Notes: generated by a model not told the origin, from the sequence alone. A stretch of DNA of 64,000 nucleotides from Undaria pinnatifida (GCA_012845835.1 JABAKD010000028.1:3126242-3190241); one strand, 5' to 3'; positions 31,111 through 43,235 are shown, counted from the stretch's first letter. Program-made: numbers and translations.

Positions 31111-32424
31111 TATCTAATCTTTCTCAGGTTCCTATGACATCGGCTCCCTCGGATGTGGAAATTTCTACGTAAACAGACGAACAAATAAAGGAAGAAAGAC
31201 GCAAAGAGACAAGACGAAACAAATGAACCCTCTCTCTCGCGGGATGTGTTCTCTCTCTCATGGGCCGCATAGGCTTTGGACGAGTGTGGTAGATCATCAC
31301 CAACGCAAAGGAATGAACGGAGCGGCAGTTAGGGACAGAGACCGAAGAAAATAATGAATGGGAGGAATAAGGCCATGCAAAGAAACAAACTACTTGCACT
31401 CGTACCATGGAGGGGAAGCACGAGAAGCACGAGAAGCATAGTTTTCCAGCTCTGTGTTACCTAGACGAGCCTGCAGGCTAGCCACACGGTTGGGTTGTAC
31501 GAGGGCCGCGTGGTGGCCGTGGCGAGGCAAAATTGGGTCTGCCAGCTGAGATGATCGCCAGCTGTTGCTGTGTGCGTCGTAGCTTCTAGTAGATGATAGA
31601 GCTCTTCGAAGGTCGTACTTCATATGCATTATACGGCGACTTACACCAGAGGTCGGGAGGCGTACGGCGGTTGTTTTTCATTACGTTTGTTAAGGCTTGC
31701 CGCCCCTACTTTCCGCATGGAGTTTTCCAGTCTTCGTTACTAATCGTTTTATCATGTGCTTCTACCTCGCACCTATTAATAGCATGAGGTTACAGTAAAA
31801 GATGCGTATTTTTTGTTCAAGTTATTCCCACCGGGTTTTCCCTCCGCTTCATTTCTGGTTTCGAAGGTATGCCTGCTATTATTTTTCCCTTTGTCTTTGC
31901 ATGTTTTTTTTGTGCCTTTCTTTATTATGTAGATTGCTGTCGGAACGTCCCCCCCTGCAAGAAGCTCCCCCTTTGCCTGTCTCTCGTACATATCAATATT
32001 GGACCATATCTTTTAATACACTGACGAATTCTGAAACATAAGAAGGAGGTTCTCAGCAAGTTCGTAAGTAGGCATGTTTGACCCGAGGAGCGGGACAATC
32101 GGTCCCGCTCTTCTCAAAGTCCTACAGCAGTAACTGGCTTTTTTTCGAGACGCATCCAACGATGTCTGTTTGCTGTTAATTCAGGGTGTTGGTGTGAAAT
32201 TTAAAATATTGGAAAAAAAGCAGTTTCCGATATATTTTTAAGAGTGAAAATTACAACTCAGCTGTGAGACCGACCAAAAATAATATCTGATCAAAACTCA
32301 GCTTTGCTATCATCCTTGTTCTGCACACGGAAACTGTATAACCCGCATTGAGGGGGACAAATATAGACATCTATCTGTGGGGTTCAGTATGCATGAAACA
32401 ATAACAAAAATGTTGTTTACAGCG

Positions 32425-32625
32425 TGTTTTTTTTTTTTTTTTCATCCTCCGGCGGATGGGAAAAATAAAGCTTTATTAATTAGCTCACCACACTCCCACG
32501 TATTTCCATACGCGTCGTGTATCGATTTAACTCAGTTGCTTTCGCAGTCCAACGCTAGCTGGCACACCCTTTCGGATCCCATTGTAGGTATTATTATAGC
32601 GTAAGCTGTCCCTATCAGTTACAAC
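32425..32625 (-). repeat. Poly-A retroposon family, copy 3
   Basis: Minus strand: ctgatagggacagcttacgc ... gagctaattaataaagctt (AATAAA inside) ... ccgccggaggatg then A16. The most complete copy. Confidence 0.68.
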
Positions 32626-33844
32626 AGCGTGATTTTATTTTTATTTGGAGTGGGCTAATTGAGTCTACCGTGTTCGTACGCAAGCTCTTGTTGTGTACTT
32701 CCTGTAAATAAATGTGGCAGGCCAGGAGAGGTCCAGCCCAGGCCTGATGCTCGGGTTGTTAGTGCTGCTGCCGAGTCATGATGAAGCATGCGGTGGACGT
32801 CGATCGCTACTGTTCCGAAGTTTTCTCTCTTCTGCTCTTGATGTAAGGCAAAGGCACACTCGCACACCCGTATTGATCGATGAAGACCGACAAGTGAGAC
32901 CTTGGCGTTCTGCATCATCAGGCGTCGGGCGGCGCACACTTGATCCTAAAGCTCCTCGAACGCCCATCTCACACACTACCAGGGAATACAAAAACTAACT
33001 ATAGCGTGGATCAAAAACGCCAGACCCCTGCACTCGTACATACAGATGGAAAGCTCTTACCCTACTAATACTGAATGATCAAAGGTGCGTGTCGCCGAAT
33101 AGCCGCTTTTTTTTGCTAATGCAGAGAGCCTCCGTCGTCATTTCCGGGTGGAGCACCAGCAGGCCACAAATGTTAGCTCACCTGCGTAAAGGTGTTGGGG
33201 AAATTGGAATTGATATCGTGCAAACAACGGACTTGCTCCATATTTCAAGAAAATAAAGCTGTTCGAATGTTAATCGGGGCTAAAGCAAACAAGAAATTGG
33301 CGGATGGGTCGATTCCTCGGAAGAGTCGGCGTGTTAGGACGGGCATTACTAAAAAAAAGCGTGAGCCGTACATGTCCATCCGTTTTGTCGGGACACTCAG
33401 GCTGCCTCGTGGGGCCAGCACTGAGCGCTGATATATATATTTGCAAAAAGAAAAAATGCAGTTGCTTCATCTGTGTGTGAAATCGACCAAAAAGGACTCT
33501 TGATACAAACTCAGCGTTGTTTGGTAGCTGCGTGTTTGGAAGCTGCGTGTGATACTTCAATCGCTATTGATAGGCGTGTTACGGGGTGTGTATACCCTCG
33601 TGAAGGATACAGCTCGGTCACTCCCCTGCTTATGCCAGGGATAACAGGACTAAGACGTTCAACCTTGTTCTGCACACGGAAACTATATGATAACCCGCAT
33701 TAAGGAGGAAAAAAAACAGGCATCTATCTGTCGAGTTCAGTATGCATGAAACAATAAGTGTTACAACAGCGTGAGTTTACTTTTGGAGTGGGCTGCTTGG
33801 GTCTACCGGGTTCGTACGCAAGTAAGTTCCTGTGTACTCCCTGT

Positions 33845-34580
33845 ATAGTATATTATAAAAAATGAAAATACACTCCAGCTAGATTTCGTCGAAACTCATC
33901 TTTGCAAGCTGTGTGTGATACTACGATCGCGCGCACTACGAGTTGTGTGTCCTCATTAAGGATATAGGTCGGCGACTCCCCTTACAACGACAGTGTAGCT
34001 ATCAGGGTCAACAGGGTGATTTTAGTCAGTCTGTGCGCGGAAACTATAAAACCCGTTTCTGAGGGGGACAAAATCTGACAGCTGCGGAGGGAAATGTATC
34101 CTTTTGTCAAGTAAGTGAATCTTGTAAGTCGAATAACCAATGAGGGGGGGGGGGGGAGTTTTGAAGGACGTGGGGGCCTGGTTTTGATCAAAAGCGAGCG
34201 GGTTTGGAGGGGGGAGGGGGGGGAGGGGGGGGGGGGGGGGAAGGGGGGGGGCAATTTGTGCATGTAAGCTATAAATCCTTTCAAGGGGTTAAATCTGACG
34301 GTTTTGGCACCTGTATAGTATATGTGGCAAGCCAGCGGAGGTCCAGCCCCGCAGGTCATTATTATATGTCACATTCGCATCCTTGATTTTTTCCCGATGT
34401 CTAAGAAATCGATTGTTTTCCGAGCGTTATTCCTTACAGCAGGTTTCGTCCACCCTTTCTTTTCCGTTATCCTCTGGCACGTAGCACGCGCGATGGAAGT
34501 ATCACGCACAGCTTCCAAACAAACGAAGATGAGCTTCGACGAAATCCTCGATCTCACTGCTGCTACATTTTTGTTTTCTT
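33845..34580. repeat. G/C-tract repeat, copy 3, bounded by inverted terminal modules
   Basis: Left end has the module in minus orientation (33850-33950). The G-rich interior runs to ~34310. A diverged + module lies at 34490-34570 (atgagcttcgacgaaatcct). Confidence 0.65.
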
Positions 34581-35363
34581 TTCAGACTATACGTCGTGTT
34601 TTTGGCATGCTTGATTTTTGCCAACGTGTGTAGTCTATTGCTTTAGAAGGGTTCCCCCCGGCAGGTCCTGGGGGTTTTCTTGGTCCTGCCGTCGACGCCA
34701 TTTGTCAAGTTATAGGGTGGGGACGTGTGCCCCGCAGGTCTGCCTATTGAGCAGGTCTTCGACGGGTACTCACTTTCTTAGCCGTACGTAGTAGAGAATC
34801 AGCTTTTTATTATCTTCACAGAGCTCCGGATAGCATCTATCTGGCAACGCGAGGCGTGTGCCTCGATTATATTTCCTAAATATCCCGAATAGAAAACGCC
34901 AACCTATCATACGAATACGGGCAACTATCTATCAAATCAGACAACTCAATTCCAGGCCAATCAAGGTTCAAGGCCGTACTTCTACAAGGTGCCACATTAT
35001 TTTTCGAGTTTGTGGCTGATCCGTCTGCTTTTAAACAACACGAACACATATAAATGCTATAGTCTACACTAACTGTATACATTACTCACCTGGTACATAC
35101 ATGCTATGATAGGGTGCAGAAGTAAAACTGCGTGCGGTACGTGCACCTCGCGGTCTTTGTATGGAGCATGGAAAGCATCATGACAAGTGTCCTGTCAAAT
35201 GCTGTACCCGCTGCGTTAAATACCAACCCTCGGTTCATTGCAACGTTAGGGACGAAATAAGCTCGAACAAGGTCACGAGTGCCCGTGAACTCGTCTCTCA
35301 ACGAGTACCCGGGTACTCGCCTAAAACAGCCCGAAAAACTCGCGAGTACCTGGGGCAGTTTTC

Positions 35364-35549
35364 TCAAGATTCGCGTGTAGTACTCGTTGGCCGCGAGCAA
35401 TCGCCTCCGAGTACACCTCTAGACTGCAGGCACATAATCTCCGTTTTGGCTTCGGAGACCGTAAGCCCGAACGCCGAGCACGCAGTCACGATCACCGTTT
35501 TTTCAGGCGTAAGTTTTGAGTCGTATCTATCAGTATGGACCTGGCACAT
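35364..35549 (-). pseudogene. LINE reverse-transcriptase fragment
   Basis: Minus frame with VIVTACSAFGLTVSEAKTEI, matching the 'v...fGLtvs..Kte.M' segment that follows the YADD box in non-LTR reverse transcriptases. Only about 45 codons are recognisable. It abuts an AAC-tailed repeat copy on its right. Confidence 0.55.
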
Positions 35550-35559
35550 CGAAGGCTGA

Positions 35560-35800
35560 CTCCCGACTTCACTTCTTCATATTTTTTGTCCGAGGCATGA
35601 ATTGCGTCACCTCTGATACACTGGTATGCGCATTGCGTGTACATACATACATACAACTTTTTTTGTTTTTTTTGTTTGTTTGTTTGCCTCGGGGTATTCC
35701 TCAGTTCCAGAGTCACTGGAGCCTGTCCTGTGACCATGGACTTGACTATGCGAGTTAATGTGAGAACACCGACAAAAACAACAACAACAACAACAACAAG
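35560..35800 (+). repeat. AAC-tailed repeat family, copy
   Basis: Shared text aggctgactcccgacttcac, gaggcatgaattgcgtcac, gggtattcctcag, tgaccatggacttgactatg, ending gcgagttaatgtgagaacac and (aac)n. Next to a LINE RT scrap. Confidence 0.7.
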
Positions 35801-35879
35801 TAATGGGTGGTCAGTATGATGCCAAAAATATTATATTTAGATTTACCCTTTGACTGGACTACTCGTATCATAGATATTG

Positions 35880-37125
35880 CGCCCCCCCCCTTTTTTGTTC
35901 CCGCTCCCTCTTGCTCAAACGCCCCACCTAACATCGAAATCTGCCAGAACAGGGCTGATCGCCTAGACCTGGCACCACGCGTATAACAAGCTGCTACATA
36001 TCTTTGATCTCACAGCCGAAGTGTATTTGAGTATTATTTGTGACCTAAACCTCCTAAAGAATCCCCCCCCCCCCCCCCCCCCCCCCCTCTTGCTCTCCGT
36101 TACTCAAACGCCCCACCAAATATCGAAATCCGCCAGATTAATAAAAACTTCACGCACAGGATATCACCTCATTATCTTTCGAGAGCCCTCCATGCCGCTG
36201 CCCCCCCCGCCTCGAACGCCCCCTTCTTCCCCATCACCCGCACCATCGCCTAGACCTAGCACCCACACGTATAACAAACCCCTCACCTAAAGCCCTTCCT
36301 TTTCACCCCCCCCCCCCCCCCCCCCCCCCGCCCCCTCCCCCCTCCCCCCCCCCCCTCCCCCCCCGCCCCGCCCCGCCCCCCCCCCCCCCCCCCCCCCCCC
36401 ACCTCCCCCCCCCCCCCCCCCCCGCCCCCCAACCCATCCCAACCCCACCCCCTCGAACACTCCACCCTCTCTTTACTCACTGATTGTACGACTTACCCCA
36501 GGATATACATGATAAACTGATGCATTATTTCCAAAACCGTCACATTTATCCCCTCAAAATAATGTATAGTTTCCACGCACATATTGAGCTGCCCCCCCCG
36601 CCCCCCCCCCCCCGCCCCAACCCCCCCCCCCCCCCAATAATAAACTGGTGCCAAAACCGTCAGATTTATCCCCTCGAAAGGATTTATAGCTTACATGCAC
36701 GTATTCCCCCCCCCTGCTGCCTGCTGCAGCAAATTCCCCCCCCCCTTCCCCCTCCCCCCTCCACACCCGCTCGCTTTTGATCAAAACCAGGCCCCCACGC
36801 CCTTCAAAACTCCGCTCCCCCCCCCTCACCGGTTATTCGACTTACAAGATTCACTTGATAAAAGGATACATTTCCCTTCACAGCTGTCAGATTTTGTCCC
36901 CCTCAGAAACGGGCTATATAGTTTCCGCGCACAGACTGACTGAAATCACCCTGTTGACCCTGATAGCTACACTGTAGTTGTAAGGGGAGTCGCCGACCTA
37001 TATCCTTAATGAGGACACACAACTCGTAATGCGCGCGATCGGAGTATCACACACAGCTTGCACAGATGAGTTTCGACGAAATCTTCGATCTCACAGCTGG
37101 AGTGTATTTTCATTTTTTATAATAA
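35880..37125. repeat. G/C-tract repeat, copy 4 (C-rich)
   Basis: Long C runs (up to ~27 bases) separate blocks that recur in the 45.2-47.4 kb copy almost base for base. The terminal module is at 37030-37120, followed by a second, diverged module at 37132-37220. Confidence 0.8.
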
Positions 37126-37224
37126 TCCCCGATCGGAGTATCACACACAGCTTGCAAAGATGAGTTTCGGCAAAATATTCGAACTCACAGCTGGAGTGTA
37201 TTTTAATTTTTATAATAACCCCAA

Positions 37225-37625
37225 CCTAAAGTAACAATAACAACACTTACCATTATAGTGAACAAGAAATAGGACCCCTCCTGATAAAAACTCAACCCAT
37301 ATAGTATGATATTACAAGTACCAACAACGCAGCTTGCAAAGATGAGTATTGACCTGAAATTCGTCGAACTCACGGCTGACGTCCTTGAAATATTCTTATA
37401 AAATACTCCGGAGTATGTATATACTCGTATAGTCTAGACTATACACATGTGCTTTTTTAACAAATATTATGACCCCTCCCAATATGAAAAACTCACCCAC
37501 ATAGTATAGTCTAGTCTATTACAAGCACCAACAATGCAGCTTGCAAAGATGAGTATTGACCCGAAATTCGTCGAACTCACGGCTGACGTCCTTGAAAATT
37601 AGTTATAAAATTTACACTTCCACGC
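37225..37625 (+). repeat. Tandem pair of diverged terminal modules
   Basis: Two ~200 bp units, each with tgcaaagatgagtattgacc and gaactcacggctgacgtcc, at about 37335-37420 and 37540-37620. A minus-strand relative lies at 44160-44240. Confidence 0.65.
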
Positions 37626-37924
37626 GGCACTTACTTCTTGATATCACCTCATTATCTTTCTAGAGCCACCCATGCTGCTGCTGCAATTCCCCCCCCCCCC
37701 CCCTTCAACCCCCCCCTCCTTCCCCACCACCCGCACCATCGCCTAGACCTAGCACCACGCGTATAGCAAACCCGTACATCTATGCCACCTAAAGATGTTT
37801 TGAAAATCCATTACATACTTTTTCCATTATACACTTCATCCAACGCACACTGTCGGGCCCCTGCCAACGCACACTGAAGGGCGTTCGGGGGGGGGGGGGT
37901 CGGGGAGGGGCGCGTCGCCCCCCC

Positions 37925-38095
37925 CTTACACTGCTAGTAGCATCCAAGCACCGTTCGGCGGCCCTGCCAACCCAGCGCTGGTGGTGCATTTTGGGACACA
38001 CACACCAACACCAACACACACTAGTCTCCACTGCTAGTAGCATCCAAGCACCGTTCGGCTGCCCTGCCAACCCAGCGCTGGTGGTGCATGCGCTG
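37925..38095 (+). repeat. Tandem 60-bp duplication
   Basis: actgctagtagcatccaagc ... cagcgctggtggtgcat occurs at ~37929 and ~38030, about 101 bp apart, differing by one base. A second short tandem (cgccaagtgctttctcgcgc / cgccaagtaagtaagtgcct) follows at 38570-38740. No gene is convincing in 37.8-38.76 kb. Confidence 0.7.
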
Positions 38096-38764
38096 GAACG
38101 TTTGGGCCTGTTCTGCTGTTTGATTCTGCCCGTGCGGGGCATTTGGGACAACGCACACAACACACACCACACACAAAACATACATGACAAGAACATTTCA
38201 CTTCGTTGTGCCCTGGGCTGCGGAAAAAAATCCCCTCCCAAAAATACCGCCTCGTCCTTACAAAACCATAAAGATTGAGACGGTTGCGCTTCAAATCAAA
38301 CGGCGCTACGAACTACACCCTGGCACGCAAACACCCTCGCAGCGCACACCGCACACCCTCTATTTCTATCCCTTGTCGGATACACCGCGCTCCTCGGCGT
38401 TACGCTGAAACTTTTGCGCCTCTGCTGTTCTACACCTGCGTACAACGTGACCCATGCGCACATTGTCACCACACCATGCGGCCTTCCTCGCCAAAATCTA
38501 CTGTTCCCTTTACAGGGGATTAAGTACGAGCGTCCTATCGGCGACATTCTCCGCCCAAAAGCGAAAGTCGCCGACTAAACATTCCGCCACTCCCGACGAT
38601 CGCCAAGTGCTTTCTCGCGCAGTCAAGTGTGACAAAACGTTCAGCCACTCCTGAGGATCGCCAAGTAAGTAAGTGCCTTCTCGCGCGGCGAGCCACCAGT
38701 CAAGTAAGTATGACAAAACACTTCTCCATTTACACCAAAAACACTGACTAAACATGTATTGTTA

Positions 38765-39345
38765 AAAAACCCTTTCGCCCCCCACCCCTTCCCCCCCCCA
38801 CCCCCCACCCCACCCCCCACCCCACCCCCCTAGCACGCTCCGCCTTCTCCTCACTGGTTGTACGACTTACAGGATATACACGATAAACTAGTGCATTATT
38901 TCCAAAACCGTCAGATTTATCACCTTGATTGATTTATAGTTCACATGCACAGATTGAGCTGCCCCGCCCGTCCCGCCCCCGCCCCCCCCACCCGCTCCCT
39001 CTTGATCGAACCCAGGCCCCCACGCCCTTAAAAACTCCACCCTCCCCTCACCGGTCATTCGACTAACAGGTTTCACTTGACAAACTGATGCACTTCCTTC
39101 CACAGCTGTCAGATTTTGTCCCCCTCAAAAACGGGTTTTTTTATAGTTTCCGCGCACAGGCTAACCTCACCCTGTTGACGCTGATAGCTACACTAACAAC
39201 TGTAGTTGCAAGGGGAGTCACCGACCTGGACACACAACCCGTAATACGCGCGATCGGAGTATCACACACAGCTTGCAAAGATGCTTTTCGACAAAATCTT
39301 AGATCTCACAGCTAGCTGGAGTGTAACTTAATTTTTAAAATATTC
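38765..39345. repeat. G/C-tract repeat, copy 5 (C-rich, shorter)
   Basis: C/CA-rich left part, then the 'tgtcagattttgtccccc' and 'tatagtttccgcgcacag' blocks, ending with the terminal module (39250-39345). Confidence 0.75.
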
Positions 39346-39409
39346 CGAGTAGCATTCGTGGGGGAGAGAATTAGGGCTCTTAGGCCATTTCTTATACAGT
39401 CAGATTTGT

Positions 39410-39600
39410 CAGCCGAAAACGGCCTTTTTCGACTGAAGCCCAAATCAGGCTTTCTTAAACAGTCGGCGTAAGGGCTTTTTCGACTCGACTTTCTTCGACT
39501 GAGAATTCCAACTGGCGGATCCAGTCGAAAAACTCGACTTTTTCGACTGGATCCTCCGGTCGAAAAACTCAGTCTCGAAAAAGTTTTGAACGTGTTTTTT
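39410..39600. repeat. Cluster of TTTTTCGACTGG hairpins
   Basis: ccagtcgaaaaactcgac / gactttttcgactgg and related copies form several short perfect inverted repeats. The same motif returns at 41178-41215 (ccagtcgaaaagggccgttt). Confidence 0.6.
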
Positions 39601-39716
39601 TAACCGATCACATCGCTCATCCCACCACCAAACACACACCCACACGGCCACACGGCCACACACCCATACATACCAGGTACCACACTGCAGTATCCTACAA
39701 GGTGCTGACGCTGGCT

Positions 39717-39887
39717 ATGCTATCCCTGCTGTTGCTTCTCGCAGAAAGTCAGCGTGGCGCATTCCTAGTTCCGCTCGCAAGCAGCGTGTATCACACGACG
39801 GCAGCAGCGCGCGGTCTTGATCCCATGCTGCCAACAACGGCTGCGCCTGCTGTAGCTTTGGCGGCGACCCAGGCTACGGTAGGGGGG
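39717..39887 (+). CDS. Possible signal-peptide exon
   Basis: ATG followed by a strongly hydrophobic MLSLLLLLAESQRGAFLVP, then an Ala/Thr-rich stretch, until the frame runs into a TIR repeat near 39870. It looks like a secretory signal. It lies 3 kb upstream of the orphan PBP1 exon, which itself lacks a good signal peptide, so the two could belong together. No splice evidence was decisive. Confidence 0.28.
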
Positions 39888-40135
39888 TCCCCTTTTGGGC
39901 CTTTTATTTCAGTGGCTAGGGGTCACTCGCGCGAGTAACCCCTTTGTTCCAATGCAATCTTACGTTTTCTTTATGTTTTACATTGACGAAATCAATCCGC
40001 AACGCAAAGGTGATCCAAGCTGCGGCAAACCAAGTTCCTAAACCATCTTCATCCGTAGGGTACAGAGCTACTCGTGCGAGTGGCTCAAACACACCAGTGA
40101 AAATGGGGGTACCCCCCCTACCGTAGCCTTGGTCC
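39870..40135 (+). mobile_element. MITE family 'CTACGGTAGGGGG', copy
   Basis: Ends gctacggtaggggggtcccc and taccccccctaccgtagcc; the inverse orientation of the 21.5 kb copy with high similarity. It interrupts an open frame that starts with a signal-peptide-like sequence. Confidence 0.72.
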
Positions 40136-40339
40136 GGCGCTCGGCTGAGTGCAACGCCACGAACGTAGCTTTGGCGGCTTTCGGCTAAGCCCAAAGCCAC
40201 CAAATCGCCGGGACGAAGGTTCGTCGAGCCGTTGCTCGCGGAGAAAGCGCGAAGCACAGAGCTGCCAACCGATTACGCCTGCTGTACAGCAGTACTCCCT
40301 CACACCAACCGCCTCTAGGAAGAGCACAAAAACTTTAAA

Positions 40340-40585
40340 ATTGTTGTTGTTCTCACATTAACTCGCATAATCAAGTCACAGGACAGGCTCCAGTCACTCT
40401 GGAGCTGAGGAATACCCCAGGGAAAAACACACACAACCCAAGGTGGTACACGCATATATCACAGCTGACGCAATTCATGCCTCCACCAGAAACATATAAA
40501 AGTGAAATCGGGAGTCAGTCTACGATGTGCCAGGTCCAGGCCGGTGCATACGTCTCACTACTCACGCCTGGAGAAACCAAATATT
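40340..40585 (-). repeat. AAC-tailed repeat family, inverted copy
   Basis: (gtt)n then ctcacattaactcgcataat, gagctgaggaataccccagg, gaaatcgggagtcagtctac. With the + copy at 40850-41150 it forms a large inverted pair. Confidence 0.72.
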
Positions 40586-40849
40586 CCGATTGCCACCCAA
40601 CCCTAACCCTAAAATGGACTCGACTGACGATAAGAAGAAAAAAAAAAAAAATCTTCTCGTTTCTTGCCTTTTTCGTTTTGTTTCGTTTTCTTCTCTCTTC
40701 TTTCCTTTCCTTTATCTTCGTTTCTTTTCTTTGTTGGTTTTCTCCAATTGACTTACGCCTGTCGTGCGTATGCGTAGTGATAAATACTACGTGTAATATT
40801 ATGAAAAATGAAAATACACTCCAACTGTGAGATCGAATAATATATACCA

Positions 40850-41150
40850 GGCACTACGTGGTAGTCTTCCTTGGGTGGCAATCGGAATAGTTGGTTTCTC
40901 CAGGCTTGAGTGCGTAATGAGACGTATGCACCGGCATGGACCTGGCACATCGTAGACTGACTCCCGATTTCACTTTTTTATGTTTCTGGTGGAGGCATGA
41001 ATTGCGTCAGCTGCGATATATGCGTGTACCACCTTGGGTTGTGTGTGTTTTTCTCTGGGGTATTCCTCAGCTCCAGAGTGGAGCCTGTTCTGTGACCACG
41101 GACTTGATTAAGCGAGTTAATGTGAGAACAGCAACAACAACAACAACAAC
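40850..41150 (+). repeat. AAC-tailed repeat family, copy
   Basis: agacgtatgcaccggcatgg, ctgactcccgatttcacttt, gaccacggacttgattaagc, ends (aac)6. Confidence 0.72.
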
Positions 41151-41689
41151 TAGGACCAGGAAGAATCCTGTCAAGAAAAGTCCAGTCGAAAAGGGCCGTT
41201 TTCGACTGGCGGAATCCGATTGCATAACAAATGGCCTTATATACCAGAACCAGCCTGTAGTGTGCGATTGTTGTCATAAGTGACGTGGTTGGTTGTCGGG
41301 AAAAATGCTAGGTGACAAAATGGAAAAATTCAAAAATTCAAAATGCGCTCTTAACCTTCCGTAATTTTTGTGCAACTGCTTGTTGTTGTTGTTGTTGTTG
41401 TTGTTGTCTCACATCAACTCTTGTCAAACATCTGGAGTCCGTGGTCACACAAAGGTGCCTAGGAAGATCCGAATACTACGCCTTCCCGCCTAAAGACGCG
41501 CGATACGAAGAAGGCGCACAAGTGAAATGATCCAATGTGCAAACTGAAATCACATGGCCGCGGACATCCACTCAACTACGGCGTAGAGTTCCCCCGTTCC
41601 CACAACTAACCAACTCGCGGCTACAAACTACAGCGGTTGGGCTGCCTGCACCGTACGAACCGCACGGTAATCGTAAGCACAGACAACCG

Positions 41690-42090
41690 CGCCTGCCGTC
41701 TGGAGTGCTGCCAGAGTGACGACCCGTGGGCATGCAGTGAAAAAAGTGCAATCGAACCAAAAACCACCTCACAAATACCAATGATCGCCCCGTCTTCCCG
41801 GGTTATCTGGCAGGTTGCAGCGCAGCTATGACGCCCGTGCCTGAAAATTGAAAGTTGCGGGGGGTCGTTCCCCATGAAGGGTACATACAACTCAACCAAC
41901 TCCAAAAAAAATCAGTGACGTGAGTAACATATTGTACTACTGCCTCGTGAAAAAATGCTGAAAAAAGACGATCGCTGCTCGCGTTATGATGGTGTGCGTG
42001 CGGGTCGTGAGTCTCCGTGTGCCATCCTCCTGCTGTGGTTCTCCATGGCTGCCTCATCGCCTTAGCTCACTCGGCCCGCTTATTCGCACT
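41690..42090 (-). repeat. tRNA(Leu/Ser)-like repeat family 3, copy B
   Basis: Reverse copy of the 55.3-55.7 kb unit. The reverse complement of 42051-42080 reads gcgggccgagtgagctaagg. The other end has gacgacccgtgggcatgcag. Confidence 0.5.
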
Positions 42091-42831
42091 TACTTGCTCT
42101 CGGGGACGCTCAATTTCAATCGTTTCCCCTTTTCCCCCGTCCCAAAAACAAAACGATCCTCGCAGCTTGCGGTGCTGGTCTGAAAAACAACGGTTCTCGT
42201 TCAGGGAGAGTCCAATCCGTCTCTTCCCCGCCCTTCGATGCTCAGTCGCCCTCCTCATTCGTCGTCGAATCCAGCCTCCTGCCGGCGCAGTTCCCTCCAC
42301 TCAAACCAAGATTGCGCCGTAGTGTGGCTCGTGGTGGCGCCTACCTTCACGCATGAGCATCCAGACTAGAAGCCATATATTAGCGATGATACACAACCCG
42401 TAATACGTGCGATCGGAGTATCATACACAGCTTGCAAAGACGAGTTTGGACATTTTCTTCGATCTCACAGCACCGGAGTGTATTTTTATTTTCATAATGC
42501 GAGTCAAAGATATACCACGAAGCTTGCGAAGTTGAGTTTCAGCATTCAATCGGTCGTACTCACAGCTGACGTTTTCCAACTTCTATAAAAAATGCACTCG
42601 TATCATACGAGTGGTGCCTTTTTCTTCACCACATCATGTCATGCGCACGTATCAGCATTCTGGCTTCCTGTATGCGACGTAATATTTCAGGTAAATGAAA
42701 ACATCGAAAAAAAAAGGAAAAACACGTAGTTTCCTCTGGTGGTGAAATACTTGAATATTCTCTGCAGATCGCGCCTGCCTCCCGTAGCAAGGAACACCGC
42801 CGTCCGTCCGGAAACCGCTCGCTCGGCTTTC

Positions 42832-43215
42832 ATGGGGGGCGCTCGCCGCGGTTGGCTTCGGCCGGTCCTATCGATGCCGCACCTTATGCATCGGTACGCA
42901 ACACCTGCTCTTCTTCTCGCCTCTTTCCGTCGTTGGGATGCGGTGGCTGCTGGTGGTTCGGCCATTATAGCTCTTACGCTGCCACAGAAGACGGACCTGT
43001 CCACGAGCACGGGTGACGACTCTGAGGGGTTCTTCCCACTTTCGATGGCGCTTACTTCCGCCATGAGACTTGCGGTGGATGACATTAACGCCGGCGGTGT
43101 CGATTCTCTGACGGGGGGGAACTTGACGCTGTCTGTGTTTGGCGTCAATGCCGGGAGGGAGATGGAGGGCTTGTGCGACGCGTTGGAAGCGGTCGGCAAA
43201 AACGGAACATTCGGC
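42832..43215 (+). CDS. Orphan N-terminal PBP1 exon of an iGluR-like gene
   Basis: Open frame (in-frame ATGs at 42832, 42874 and 42886; open from 42739) ending in GGC|GTGAGT, phase 0. Encodes SAIIALTLPQ, FFPLSMALTSAMRLAVDDIN, TLSVFGVNAG, LCDALEAVGKNGTFG. This is the first part of an ANF-receptor domain, just before 'IVGP'. It is precisely the segment absent from the gene at 8.9-29.5 kb, and its phase fits exon a there. No later exons follow on its 3' side in this window. The start is uncertain: an intron acceptor TCTCTGCAG ends at 42767. Confidence 0.72.
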
Positions 43216-43235
43216 GTGAGTGAGCCTTTACTGCA

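Larger units (their letters stand above)
29474..33844. other. Intergenic region without a recognised gene
   Basis: Contains poly-A retroposon copies and the unassigned minus ORF at 30.5-31.1 kb. At 29900-30040 there is a short direct repeat (cccaacctccgcgaagggat ... cacttgttaattaac). 31165-31260 shares a purine-rich block with 54600-54690. Confidence 0.45.
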
